Shown here piece by piece: positions 20,191 to 27,534 of a stretch of 64,000 nt of DNA. Every line of letters starts with the position of its first letter. Position 1 is the first letter of the stretch. The notes under the pieces are model-generated. The model saw nothing but the letters and a program-made list of their open reading frames with translations, did no database searches and was not told the origin of the DNA. A program made the position numbers and the translations under genes. Where the stretch lies: the NCBI GenBank assembly GCA_017935025.1, contig JAGBIL010000041.1, forward strand, positions 18,334-82,333. Reading direction: 5' to 3'. This DNA is from Opitutales bacterium. Its GTDB lineage: Bacteria; Verrucomicrobiota; Verrucomicrobiia; Opitutales; UBA953.

Positions 20191-20940
20191 ATGGATACAC
20201 GAAAACACGTTGCCGTTTTTCTTTGCGGCGGAAGCGGAACGCGGATGCGCGGTTGCGTTGCCGACAAAATTTTTGCGACGCTTGCGGGAACTCCTGCGCT
20301 TGCCTTTTCCTTGCGTGAGTTTGAGGAGTCCGGAATTTTTTCTCACGGCGTTTTTGTTTTTCGGGACGAAGAGCAACGGAATGAAATTCGCGCACTTGCG
20401 GAAGAATTTGCACCGGGGCTCGCACGGAATTGCGTTTTTTGTCGCGGCGGGAACGAGCGCAAAGATTCTGTTTTCAACGGGCTTTCCGCCGCGATGAATG
20501 TGCCCGGGAAAACGCCGGACACACTTGCGTTTATCCATGATTGTGCGCGTCCGCTTATCCGCGCGGAAATGTTGATCCGACTCGCCGAAGTCGCCGGGCG
20601 CGAAGGCGCAGCCGTGCTTGCGCACCCTTGCAAAAACACCGTCAAACGCGTTCCCGCAGGAGCGCTGTCCGGTATTGCGTGCGAGACGGAAGATCTCGAC
20701 CGTTCCCGCCTTTGGGAAACGGAGACACCGCAGGTTTTTCCGCTCGAAAAAATTTTTTCCGCGTATCAAAAAATCAATGACGAAAATATTTTCGTTACGG
20801 ACGATGTTGCGGCGGCGGCTCAGATCGGAGTCCGTGTCGCCATTGTGGAAAACTTTTCGCCGAATCCGAAACTCACCGTTCCCGAAGATGTGATTTTCTG
20901 TGAAGCACTTATCGCGGCGCAAGGAAACAGGAATTTTTAA
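20191..20940 (+). CDS. ispD: 2-C-methyl-D-erythritol 4-phosphate cytidylyltransferase
   Basis: 249 residues. Family motifs occur in order: the nucleotide-binding loop 'GGSGTRM' (13-19) with Lys26, 'HDCARPL' (116-122, usually HDAARP), 'KNTVKRV', 'LWETETPQVF' (usually QTPQ) and 'VTDDVAAA', ending with 'NPKLTVPEDV'. It makes CDP-methylerythritol in the MEP isoprenoid pathway in the cytoplasm. The Gln-to-Glu change in the TPQ motif and Ala-to-Cys in HDAARP are mild departures. A CDP-sugar/ribitol cytidylyltransferase of the same fold is the alternative. It is followed by a terminator shared with the convergent gene. Confidence 0.87.
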   Translation: MDTRKHVAVFLCGGSGTRMRGCVADKIFATLAGTPALAFSLREFEESGIFSHGVFVFRDEEQRNEIRALAEEFAPGLARNCVFCRGGNERKDSVFNGLSAAMNVPGKTPDTLAFIHDCARPLIRAEMLIRLAEVAGREGAAVLAHPCKNTVKRVPAGALSGIACETEDLDRSRLWETETPQVFPLEKIFSAYQKINDENIFVTDDVAAAAQIGVRVAIVENFSPNPKLTVPEDVIFCEALIAAQGNRNF

Positions 20941-21010
20941 ACGGGACGGGCTGGGCGTTTATTCGGATTTTTTTATTCGGAAAAAGTTGTAAGTATTTAC
21001 GTTGAAAAAA

Positions 21011-21041
21011 AAACGCGCGTACCTTGCGGGAACGCGCGTTT
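21011..21041. terminator. Bidirectional terminator between ispD and the convergent coiled-coil gene
   Basis: A 10-bp stem AAACGCGCGT / ACGCGCGTTT with an 11-base loop. It is flanked by an A run on the left and a T run on the right, so it can act on both converging genes. The loop and right arm include one GCGGGAACG word. Confidence 0.8.
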
Positions 21042-21059
21042 TTTATCGGAAGGAAGCGA

Positions 21060-21956
21060 TTATTGCTTGGCTTCTTCGATGACGGCTTTCGCGTCAGCGG
21101 CGAGAGAAGCGTCTTCAGCGGCTTTTTCTGCCTTGATGAACTCTTCTTCGTTGACCTGCGTGTAAAGTTTGGATTCTTCGACTTCCATGAGGTAGTCGCG
21201 AGCGAGGGAGAAGCCGTAGCGTTTCGTCATTTCTTCGTTGTTCTTAACGAGAACTTCTTCCGCTTTCTTCATATCTTCTTCAATCTTCGCTTTTTGTTCG
21301 CCGGAGGAAGCGTCGGCAGCCTGCTTCATTTGAACGAGCTGGTTACGCTGAGCCTGAACGAGCTGAACGTTACGGCGGAAGTCGTTGTTCGCTTCAACGG
21401 TCGGAATGACGGCGATGAGGCGGAACTTGTCGTCGCCCTTGACGAGCAGATCTTCCGGTTTGGTTTCCGGATCGTCTTTGGCCTTCTTGTATTCTTCGTC
21501 CGTGAGCTTAATGAAAACGCGGGTTTTGACAATCGCGTGGATGTACTTACGGTCGAGAGAATAGCCGTAGCTTTTTGCCATCGTCTGGTTGTTTTCGGCG
21601 AGTTTCTTGGCGGCGTTTTCGATTTCCTTGGCAAGAGCGTCCTGCGCTTCCTTGGTGGAAACGAGTTTGCGGGCTTCGTCGAGAATCGAAATCTGGCGGC
21701 GCTGCTGGTTCACGAGATTGACGTTCTGCATGAACTGGCGATTGGCATCAACCGTGCCGATGGTGGAAACGTGGATGAATTTCTGTCCGTTCTGTTCGAT
21801 AAAATCGAGCTTGGAAGTGGTGTTTGACATAGTGGTATTATTATCGTTTTGAGAAATTTTTTCTGCTTCGGGAGCGGCGGGCTCTTCGTTAGCGTGGACG
21901 AGGGAGGCGGCTGCAAGAGATGCAATAGCGATGGCGGAAAGTGATTTTTTGTTCAT
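21060..21956 (-). CDS. Periplasmic coiled-coil protein with tandem duplicated domain
   Basis: 298 residues when started at the ATG at 21956. An upstream in-frame ATG at 22106 would add 50 residues of non-signal sequence and is less likely. The N-terminus 'MNKKSLSAIAIASLAAASLVHA' is a standard signal peptide. The mature part is Glu/Lys/Gln-rich and helical. Two halves of about 95 residues resemble each other: 'STIGTVDANRQFMQNVNLV...YGYSLDRKYI' and 'AVIPTVEANNDFRRNVQLV...YGFSLARDYL'. This indicates an internal duplication. No function is recognised; an OmpH/Skp-like periplasmic holdase or envelope spacer is possible from composition only. Divergent from murA. Confidence 0.8.
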   Translation of the reverse strand: MNKKSLSAIAIASLAAASLVHANEEPAAPEAEKISQNDNNTTMSNTTSKLDFIEQNGQKFIHVSTIGTVDANRQFMQNVNLVNQQRRQISILDEARKLVSTKEAQDALAKEIENAAKKLAENNQTMAKSYGYSLDRKYIHAIVKTRVFIKLTDEEYKKAKDDPETKPEDLLVKGDDKFRLIAVIPTVEANNDFRRNVQLVQAQRNQLVQMKQAADASSGEQKAKIEEDMKKAEEVLVKNNEEMTKRYGFSLARDYLMEVEESKLYTQVNEEEFIKAEKAAEDASLAADAKAVIEEAKQ

Positions 21957-22060
21957 AAAGTCTCTTTTTGTGATAATGAAAGAAACGCAATGATGCTGTT
22001 TTGCATATAAAAAGACAAGAGCAAACAGGAAGGGGATACTCTCGGATTTGTAGTCCGGTG

Positions 22061-22097
22061 CGCGGGAACGGGGATTTTTTTGATTCGCGGGAACGGG
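22061..22097. repeat. Direct repeat of CGCGGGAACGGG in the murA upstream region
   Basis: Two identical 12-mers at 22061-22072 and 22086-22097, 25 bases apart, lie in the divergent region before murA. Each contains the window-wide GCGGGAACG word. Confidence 0.5.
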
Positions 22098-22124
22098 CGT
22101 TTCCATTCACAATCGCAAACTTTT

Positions 22125-23423
22125 ATGGACGTTTTACGAATCAGAGGCGGGAGAAGTTTGTACGGAGAAGTCGCAGTCGGAGGCGCTAAAAACGCGTGTC
22201 TTCCGTTGTTGGCGGCAACGCTTTTGACGGACGAGCCGTGCGTGTTGCACAATGTGCCTGATTTGAGCGATTCGCGCTTCATGATTGAAATTTTGCGGCA
22301 CCAGGGCGCGTCGGTCGAATCCGTAGGGGCGAATGTGTGGCGTGTGTCCGCGGGAACGCTCCAGCCGAAGACACCGTACGAGCTGGTACGCAAAATGCGT
22401 GCGTCCATCTGCGTCATGGGCGCGCTGGTCGGGCGGCTTAAACACGCGGAAATTCCGCTTCCGGGCGGATGCGTTATCGGGCAACGTCCGATTGATTTGC
22501 ACATCAAAGGGCTGAAAAAACTCGGTTGCGAAATCGAAAATCACGCGGGAATGATGCGCATCGATGCGTCCAAATTGCGCGGAGACTACGTTTTTCTCGG
22601 CGGGCGCTACGGAAGTACGGTTACGGGAACGGCAAACATTCTTATGGCGGCAGTACTTGCGCCCGGAATCACGCGCATCGACAGCGCGGCGTGCGAACCG
22701 GAAGTACAGGATCTCTGCCGTATGCTCGTCAAAATGGGGGCAAAAATTTCCGGAATCGGTTCGCCGACGCTGGAAGTTGAGGGTGTCGAAAAACTCCGCG
22801 GGTGCGAATATTCCGTGATTCCAGACCGCATCGAGGCGGGAACGCATTTGCTCTGCGGCGCAATTACGCGCGGCGACGTTACCGTGCACGGAGCGATTAC
22901 CGAGCATCTCGGCGCATTTTTGGACAAAATGGACGAAGCCGGAATTCCGTTGGAGACGCTTTCGCCGACATCTATCCGCGTACGCGGCGATTTGATAAAA
23001 AAGCTGCGTCCGATCGACATCGTCACGCTCCCGCATCCGGGTTTTCCCACGGATTTGCAGGCTCAGTTTTCGGCGGTTTTGGCCCTGACGGCGGGCATCA
23101 GCATTATCACGGAACGCATTTACCCGAATCGCTTTATGCACGTTCCCGAGCTTTTGCGTATGGGGGCGGATATTGCAATTGAAGGTCCGAGCGCAATCAT
23201 CAAGGGCGTTCCCGAGCTTTCCGGTGCTCCCGTGATGGCTTCGGATTTGCGCGCATCGGCGGCGCTTGTCCTCGCCGGGCTTGCCGCGAGCGGCGAAACG
23301 TGGGTGCAACGCATTTACCACCTCGACCGCGGCTACGAAAAATTCGAGGTCCAACTCGCGCAACTCGGGGCGGATATCGTGCGGCTGCGCGATACCGATA
23401 TGCCGAGCGAGTTTCAGATTTAG
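22125..23423 (+). CDS. murA: UDP-N-acetylglucosamine 1-carboxyvinyltransferase
   Basis: 432 residues from the ATG at 22125, which places 'MDVLRIRGG' at the family's normal N-terminus (an in-frame ATG at 22080 adds 15 non-conserved residues). Lys22-Asn23 and the catalytic Cys116 in 'LPGGCVIGQRP' match E. coli Lys22-Asn23 and Cys115, so it should be fosfomycin sensitive. It transfers enolpyruvate from PEP to UDP-GlcNAc, the first committed step of peptidoglycan synthesis in the cytoplasm. Divergently transcribed from the periplasmic coiled-coil gene. Confidence 0.97.
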   Translation: MDVLRIRGGRSLYGEVAVGGAKNACLPLLAATLLTDEPCVLHNVPDLSDSRFMIEILRHQGASVESVGANVWRVSAGTLQPKTPYELVRKMRASICVMGALVGRLKHAEIPLPGGCVIGQRPIDLHIKGLKKLGCEIENHAGMMRIDASKLRGDYVFLGGRYGSTVTGTANILMAAVLAPGITRIDSAACEPEVQDLCRMLVKMGAKISGIGSPTLEVEGVEKLRGCEYSVIPDRIEAGTHLLCGAITRGDVTVHGAITEHLGAFLDKMDEAGIPLETLSPTSIRVRGDLIKKLRPIDIVTLPHPGFPTDLQAQFSAVLALTAGISIITERIYPNRFMHVPELLRMGADIAIEGPSAIIKGVPELSGAPVMASDLRASAALVLAGLAASGETWVQRIYHLDRGYEKFEVQLAQLGADIVRLRDTDMPSEFQI

Positions 23424-23440
23424 GCTGCGGGATACGAATT

Positions 23441-23455
23441 AAATTTCAATTTGCG
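23441..23455. repeat. Solo arm of family A palindrome
   Basis: AAATTTCAATTTGCG matches the outer arm of the 127-bp family A elements and of the miniature inverted repeat at 33030-33068. It may be an isolated remnant. Confidence 0.4.
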
Positions 23456-23490
23456 TTTCCCTGAAAAAGAAAATTCTCTTTTACGTTGTT

Positions 23491-23961
23491 ATGGCAAAAA
23501 TCGATTTAGACCTCCTACAAATGGTGCTACAGCGCAATTCCGTGGACGCGCGCCTTACCGCTCAGATCCTCTCCGACCTTCAGGAGCAGATAAAAATTGA
23601 AAAAATGGAGGAAGCTGCGCGGGATCGAGAGCCTCGAACCAAGAAAAAATACGTTTTCGTGGCGAGTGATCCCGAGGGCGTTCTGGCGGGACGGGAACTC
23701 GTCGGCTGGGTTGTGCAGATTCCTGAAGATCAGAGCGAGTTCTCCGTAGAAGAACGCATCTTCGCCGCAACGTACGAATACAACCGCTCGAAAAAAGGGC
23801 GTCGCGATCCCGCGCGTACCGTCGGTGAAGCGTGCGAGCGCGTTCCCGCAAAAACATTTCGCGAACATCAGATTTGGGTGAGAAATAAGGAAGCCGCGTA
23901 TTTGCTCCCGACGGAGAATGTGATTCCGAGTGCTTCGAAAATGCGCCCGCAGGAGGAATGA
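23491..23961 (+). CDS. Hypothetical protein
   Basis: 156 residues; I do not recognise the family. It starts 'MAKIDLDLLQMVLQRNSVDARLTAQIL' with a Glu/Lys/Arg-rich helical segment (about residues 28-52). A compact region beginning 'KYVFVASDPEGVLAGRELVGWVVQIPED' follows, ending in 'REHQIWVRNKEAAYLLPTENVIP'. There is no signal peptide or membrane segment, so it is probably cytoplasmic. It stands alone between murA and the HU gene; transcriptional linkage with murA is possible across a 67-base gap. Codon usage matches neighbours. Confidence 0.7.
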   Translation: MAKIDLDLLQMVLQRNSVDARLTAQILSDLQEQIKIEKMEEAARDREPRTKKKYVFVASDPEGVLAGRELVGWVVQIPEDQSEFSVEERIFAATYEYNRSKKGRRDPARTVGEACERVPAKTFREHQIWVRNKEAAYLLPTENVIPSASKMRPQEE

Positions 23962-24155
23962 TCCCGCGTTTCCGTAATCGCTGAAACGTACCTTGTATCT
24001 TAAAAGCGAATACGATTTAACACAGACTGCTTTGCGGAAGAAGTTTTCGGTTGCGCGTGCCGGTATCGGCGTGCGCAACCATTTCTTTACGGGAACGACA
24101 AGCCTTTTCTCCGCGAAAAACAAAGTTTTTTTTCAAAAATTTTTTAGAAAAGATA
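23962..24155. other. Noncoding leader between hypothetical gene and HU promoter
   Basis: No convincing gene was seen. A 60-codon ORF at 23993-24175 has no conserved-looking features and runs into the HU promoter. One GGGAACG word and a T-rich stretch are the only recognisable content. Confidence 0.4.
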
Positions 24156-24186
24156 TTGACGGGGTTTCGTTCTAAGCCTGTATTTA
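24156..24186 (+). promoter_or_regulatory. Candidate sigma-70 promoter of the HU gene
   Basis: TTGACG (24156-24161) followed after 19 bases by TATTTA (24181-24186), in an AT-rich region 60-90 bases before the HU start. The spacing is slightly long. Confidence 0.45.
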
Positions 24187-24189
24187 TCT

Positions 24190-24210
24190 ACGTTAACAAA
24201 CGGTTAACGT
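24190..24210. promoter_or_regulatory. Inverted repeat in the HU 5' leader
   Basis: ACGTTAAC-AAACG-GTTAACGT: perfect 8-bp arms around a 5-base loop, placed between the candidate promoter and the HU start. It could be an operator or a leader hairpin for autoregulation. Confidence 0.45.
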
Positions 24211-24247
24211 TTTAAAGACACTACAACAAATATCCCAAAAAACTCCT

Positions 24248-24535
24248 ATGAATAAAGGTGAACTCATCGAAGCAGTAAAAGCTAACCTCGGCGCTGATGC
24301 CTCCAAAGCGCAGGCCGAACGTGCGGTTGAAGCCGTTCTTGAAGGCATTAAAGCCGGCATCAAGAAAGACGCAGCCGTTCAGTTGATCGGTTTCGGAACC
24401 TTCACGGTCGCCAAGCGCGCGGCTCGCCAGGGTATCAATCCGAAGACCGGCGAAAAGATTAAGATCAAGGCCTCCAAGAACGTTAAGTTTAAGGCCGGCT
24501 CTGCTCTTAAGGCTCTTGCTGCCAAGACGAAATAA
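24248..24535 (+). CDS. HU-family nucleoid DNA-binding protein
   Basis: 95 residues, normal for HU/IHF. The sequence begins '[15 protein letters not shown]' and contains '[26 protein letters not shown]', the beta-ribbon arm with the conserved Arg-x-(G)-x-NP motif that intercalates DNA. The Lys/Ala-rich ending 'KALAAKTK' is typical. It acts as a dimer that bends and compacts DNA. The gene has its own promoter-like sequence, a leader inverted repeat and a strong terminator, so it is probably monocistronic and highly expressed. Confidence 0.96.
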   Translation: MNKGELIEAVKANLGADASKAQAERAVEAVLEGIKAGIKKDAAVQLIGFGTFTVAKRAARQGINPKTGEKIKIKASKNVKFKAGSALKALAAKTK

Positions 24536-24553
24536 GCTTTTGTTTCGTTTGTC

Positions 24554-24581
24554 GAAGATCCGCCCGAAAGGGCGGATCTTC
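24554..24581 (+). terminator. Intrinsic terminator of the HU gene
   Basis: Perfect 12-bp stem GAAGATCCGCCC / GGGCGGATCTTC with a GAAA tetraloop, followed by a T-rich tract. Confidence 0.93.
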
Positions 24582-24670
24582 TTTGTTTTTTTTGGGGGGG
24601 GCGGGTTCCCCGAAAATTTCGTTTACGCACTTGCGGCGGCGAAAATTCGAGCCTACACTCGTTTGCTCTT

Positions 24671-25258
24671 ATGATTATCGCATGGATTCTTATCGGCGTT
24701 GCCGTTCTGGTCATTTTCTGGGGAATTTCCGTTTACAACGGACTCGTCGCACTCCGCAACCGTTTCAAAAATGCGTTTGCGCAAATCGACGTTCAGCTTC
24801 AGCGCCGCTATGATTTGATTCCGAATCTTGTCGAAACGGCAAAAGGGTTTCTCGCGCACGAAAAGGAAACTCTGCAGGCGGTGACGGAAGCGCGCAATAT
24901 CGCACAAGCGGCAGCGAAAACGGCGAGCGGCGATCCCGCGAACGCGGCGGCAATCGGAAATCTTTCCCGCGCGGAAGGCGTGCTCGGATCGGCGCTTTCC
25001 CGCCTGATGATGGTTTGCGAAGCGTATCCGGATTTGAAATCCGATCGCCACATGGCGCAACTCATGGAAGAGCTTTCTTCCACGGAAAACAAAATTTCGT
25101 TTGCCCGTCAGGCTTATAACGATGCGGTAATGCTCTACAACAACGGGCGCGAAGTGTTCCCGGCATCGCTTGTTGCCGGAATGTTCGGGTTTTTGCCGGC
25201 GGAGTTGCTTGCACTTGAAAATGCCGAAGCGCGCCAAGCGGTAAAAGTGCAGTTTTAA
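24671..25258 (+). CDS. lemA: LemA family protein
   Basis: 195 residues. One N-terminal transmembrane helix (about residues 3-20) is followed by the LemA hallmark 'YNGLVALRNRFKNAFAQIDVQLQRRYDLIPNLVETAKGF' region and long antiparallel helices with 'ENKISFARQAYNDAVMLYN'. LemA proteins are membrane-anchored helical bundles of uncertain function. The stop overlaps the start of the next ABC-ATPase gene (TAATG), implying translational coupling of the two. Confidence 0.94.
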   Translation: MIIAWILIGVAVLVIFWGISVYNGLVALRNRFKNAFAQIDVQLQRRYDLIPNLVETAKGFLAHEKETLQAVTEARNIAQAAAKTASGDPANAAAIGNLSRAEGVLGSALSRLMMVCEAYPDLKSDRHMAQLMEELSSTENKISFARQAYNDAVMLYNNGREVFPASLVAGMFGFLPAELLALENAEARQAVKVQF

Positions 25259-26073
25259 TGGGCGCGGAAAAAATTTTAGAGCTTCGCAATCTTTCGGTCG
25301 TTCGCGGCGACCGCAAGGTTTTTTCCGGATTGTCGCTCTCCGTTCCCGCGGGTTGTAATACGGCGATTCTCGGACCGAATGGTGCGGGGAAATCGACGTT
25401 TTTGAAATTGCTGACGCGGGAAATTTATCCGATTTCGGCGGAAGGATCTTCGCTGACGATTTTCGGCGAAAAACTTTGGAATGTGCGCGATTTGCGTTCC
25501 CGCCTCGGAATTGTGTCCAACGACTTGCAGCGTCATTTTCCGGAGGAAACGGTGGGGCGCGACGTCGTTCTCTCCGGATTTTTTTCCACCTACGGTGTGT
25601 GGAAGGATTTGCGCGTTTCGCGGGAACAGCGAACGACGGCAAGGCGCGTAATGCGTATGCTTGAAATCGACGCTATCGCCGGGCGTGAGTTCGGGACATT
25701 TTCCACCGGCGAGCAGCGACGCTTTCTGCTCGCGCGCGCGCTCGTAAATTCGCCGGAAGCACTCGTACTTGACGAACCCACGAGCGGGTTGGACCTGAAA
25801 TCCGCGTTTCGTTATCTCGAGAAACTTCAGGAGCTGATGCTCGCGGGAACGACGGTGGTTTTAGTCACCCACAATCTCTCCGAAATCACGCCGCAATTTT
25901 CCCGTGTACTTTTGCTCAAGAACGGAAGCGTGCTTGCGGACGGTTCTCGGGAGCGGGTTCTGACATCAAAAAACCTTTCGAGGCTTTTCGATTTCCCGCT
26001 TTCGGTTTCGTCAAAAAACGGCTTCTTCTCCGTTGTTCCCGCCAAGGCGGAATCATTTTCTCCCCGGTCATAA
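25258..26073 (+). CDS. ABC transporter ATP-binding protein
   Basis: 271 residues forming one ABC cassette. Walker A 'GPNGAGKST' is at 39-47, the signature appears as 'FSTGEQRRFLLARAL' (usually LSGGQ), Walker B is 'ALVLDEPTSGLD' and the switch His is in 'VTHNLSE'. The family resembles the YlmA/ModF-type single-cassette ATPases. No permease or binding-protein gene is adjacent, so the exported or imported substrate cannot be named. The start codon overlaps the lemA stop by one base. The C-terminal ~40 residues are low in conservation. Confidence 0.93.
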   Translation: MGAEKILELRNLSVVRGDRKVFSGLSLSVPAGCNTAILGPNGAGKSTFLKLLTREIYPISAEGSSLTIFGEKLWNVRDLRSRLGIVSNDLQRHFPEETVGRDVVLSGFFSTYGVWKDLRVSREQRTTARRVMRMLEIDAIAGREFGTFSTGEQRRFLLARALVNSPEALVLDEPTSGLDLKSAFRYLEKLQELMLAGTTVVLVTHNLSEITPQFSRVLLLKNGSVLADGSRERVLTSKNLSRLFDFPLSVSSKNGFFSVVPAKAESFSPRS

Positions 26074-26080
26074 TTTCCGT

Positions 26081-26110
26081 TTGCAAAGCGTGGAAAAAAC
26101 ACGCTAAATT
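26081..26110 (+). promoter_or_regulatory. Candidate promoter with operator-like inverted repeat
   Basis: TTGCAA (26081-26086), an 18-base spacer, then TAAATT (26105-26110). The spacer contains AGCGTG-GAAAAAA-CACGCT, 6-bp arms between the two boxes. It is either an operator for the downstream lipoprotein gene or a weak terminator hairpin of the ABC gene. Confidence 0.45.
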
Positions 26111-26143
26111 ATCCCCACTTTTTAACATCCAAGAATTCGTTTT

Positions 26144-26584
26144 ATGAAGAAAACACTCATTGCCGTTTCCGCTTTCGCCGCCGCCCTGGTTCTTTCCGGT
26201 TGCACGTCTCAGCCTGTTGACCAACCCGGCTCCCGCCGCCCCGAAGGTACCTGGAACAGCATTACGGGAACGCTTGGCGACGTTCGTTACTACAACAGCA
26301 ACGTGGACGCGGTCTACAAAGCGGCGGAAAAGTCCTTTCGCGAACTCGGAATTTTCGTCACCGGTTACACGCAGTACAAGAGCGGTTACACGCTTTACGG
26401 TCGAGCGGTCGGCGACTACAAAGTGACGGTCGATGTTACGAGCCGTCAGGTTTCTACGCGCGGAACGGATCGTGCGCCGATTCCGTACACGGAAGTCAGT
26501 GTTTCCTACGGCGCTTTCGGTGATTTGGCAATGTCGCTCCAAATCGTTTCGAAGATTTCCTCAAATCTTCCGAGCGAAAAGTAA
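26144..26584 (+). CDS. Small lipoprotein, DUF3568-like
   Basis: 146 residues. The signal peptide ends in the lipobox 'LSGC' with lipidated Cys20. The mature part 'YYNSNVDAVYKAAEKSFRELGIFVTG' followed by 'VTVDVTSRQV' and 'TEVSVSYGAFGD' resembles DUF3568 envelope lipoproteins, in which a helix packs on a beta sheet. Function unknown; anchored in the inner or outer membrane. It has its own promoter-like sequence and a terminator, so it is probably monocistronic. Confidence 0.82.
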   Translation: MKKTLIAVSAFAAALVLSGCTSQPVDQPGSRRPEGTWNSITGTLGDVRYYNSNVDAVYKAAEKSFRELGIFVTGYTQYKSGYTLYGRAVGDYKVTVDVTSRQVSTRGTDRAPIPYTEVSVSYGAFGDLAMSLQIVSKISSNLPSEK

Positions 26585-26594
26585 TTTTCCTCAC

Positions 26595-26628
26595 GAAAAA
26601 CCGTCCTGATTCTGGGGCGGTTTTTTTG
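26595..26628 (+). terminator. Terminator after the lipoprotein gene
   Basis: Stem AAAAACCG(T)CC / GG(G)GCGGTTTTT with a TGATTCT loop region and a seven-T tail. Confidence 0.8.
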
Positions 26629-26650
26629 TAAACACAAATACCTAAAAAAC

Positions 26651-27451
26651 ATGAAAAATATTGAAAGTTCCGTCGCGGAAACGCTTGTGCGCATTCGCGA
26701 AAAATCTCCGCTCGTGCTTGCTCTGACAAATTCCGTCGTGCAACCGATTACGGCAAATCTTTTGCTTTCCGTCGGAGCCGCTCCCGTGATGCTCGAGGAT
26801 GCAGGTGAATGTGTAGAGCTGATCAATGCTTGCGGCTCGGCGTTGCTCGTTAATCTCGGCACCTTGAACCGTTCGCAGGCCGAATCCATGCGCGTTGCCG
26901 TCGCGGCGGCAAACGCACGCGGCGTGCCGTGGGTGCTCGATCCCGTAGCCGTCGGGTTACTGGGTTTCCGTACCGAATTTGCGCGGGAATTACTTTCGCA
27001 AAAACCGGGTGTTATTCGCGGGAACGCGGCGGAAATTCTCGCGCTCGCCGGATACGACGCGAAGCCGCGCGGACCGGAAAGCACTTGCGGGAGCGATTCT
27101 GCCGTCGCTGCGGGAAAGGAACTTGCGATTCGCACGGGAGCCGTCGTGCTGGTGACGGGCGAAACCGATTATGTGACAGACGGTGTATGCGTGGCAGCAT
27201 TTGCCAACGGTCACGAGATGATGACGCGCGTAACCGGTGTCGGGTGTTCTATGGGCGCACTTACGGCAGCGTGCGTTGCGGTGGCGGATTGCCCGTTCTG
27301 CGGAGCGGCGGCGTCTGCCGGAATCATGGGGATCGCCGGAGAAATTGCATTTGAAAAATCCGGCGCGCCGGGAACGTTTGCCGTCCGACTGCTTGACGCA
27401 TTTTACGAAATGACCCCGGAAATTTTGCGCTCCCGCTTGAAATCCGTTTGA
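26651..27451 (+). CDS. thiM: Hydroxyethylthiazole kinase
   Basis: 266 residues, the family size. Motifs include 'LTNSVVQPITANLLLSVGAAPVM' near the N-terminus (family: TN.V....AN..LA.GA.P.M), 'VLDPVAVG', 'IRGNAAEI' and 'VTGVGCSMGALTAA' with the active-site Cys. It phosphorylates the thiazole alcohol for thiamin salvage. No other thi gene and no TPP riboswitch was seen upstream (only about 65 bases separate it from the previous gene), so it looks like an isolated salvage gene. Confidence 0.95.
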   Translation: MKNIESSVAETLVRIREKSPLVLALTNSVVQPITANLLLSVGAAPVMLEDAGECVELINACGSALLVNLGTLNRSQAESMRVAVAAANARGVPWVLDPVAVGLLGFRTEFARELLSQKPGVIRGNAAEILALAGYDAKPRGPESTCGSDSAVAAGKELAIRTGAVVLVTGETDYVTDGVCVAAFANGHEMMTRVTGVGCSMGALTAACVAVADCPFCGAAASAGIMGIAGEIAFEKSGAPGTFAVRLLDAFYEMTPEILRSRLKSV

Positions 27452-27534
27452 ACGGATCGGGGAGCCCCCGTCTATGTTTCTGCCGTGAAAACAATTGCGG
27501 CAGGCAGGTGCGGTTTTGTAGGATTCGGGGCGTT

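Noticed and set aside
22061..22097. Operator for murA from the CGCGGGAACGGG direct repeat
   Set aside because: The 12-mer is an extension of the word found everywhere in the window, so position alone is not evidence of regulation.
26585..26650. TPP riboswitch before thiM
   Set aside because: Only 66 bases separate thiM from the previous gene, they hold a terminator, and no CTGAGA thi-box was seen.
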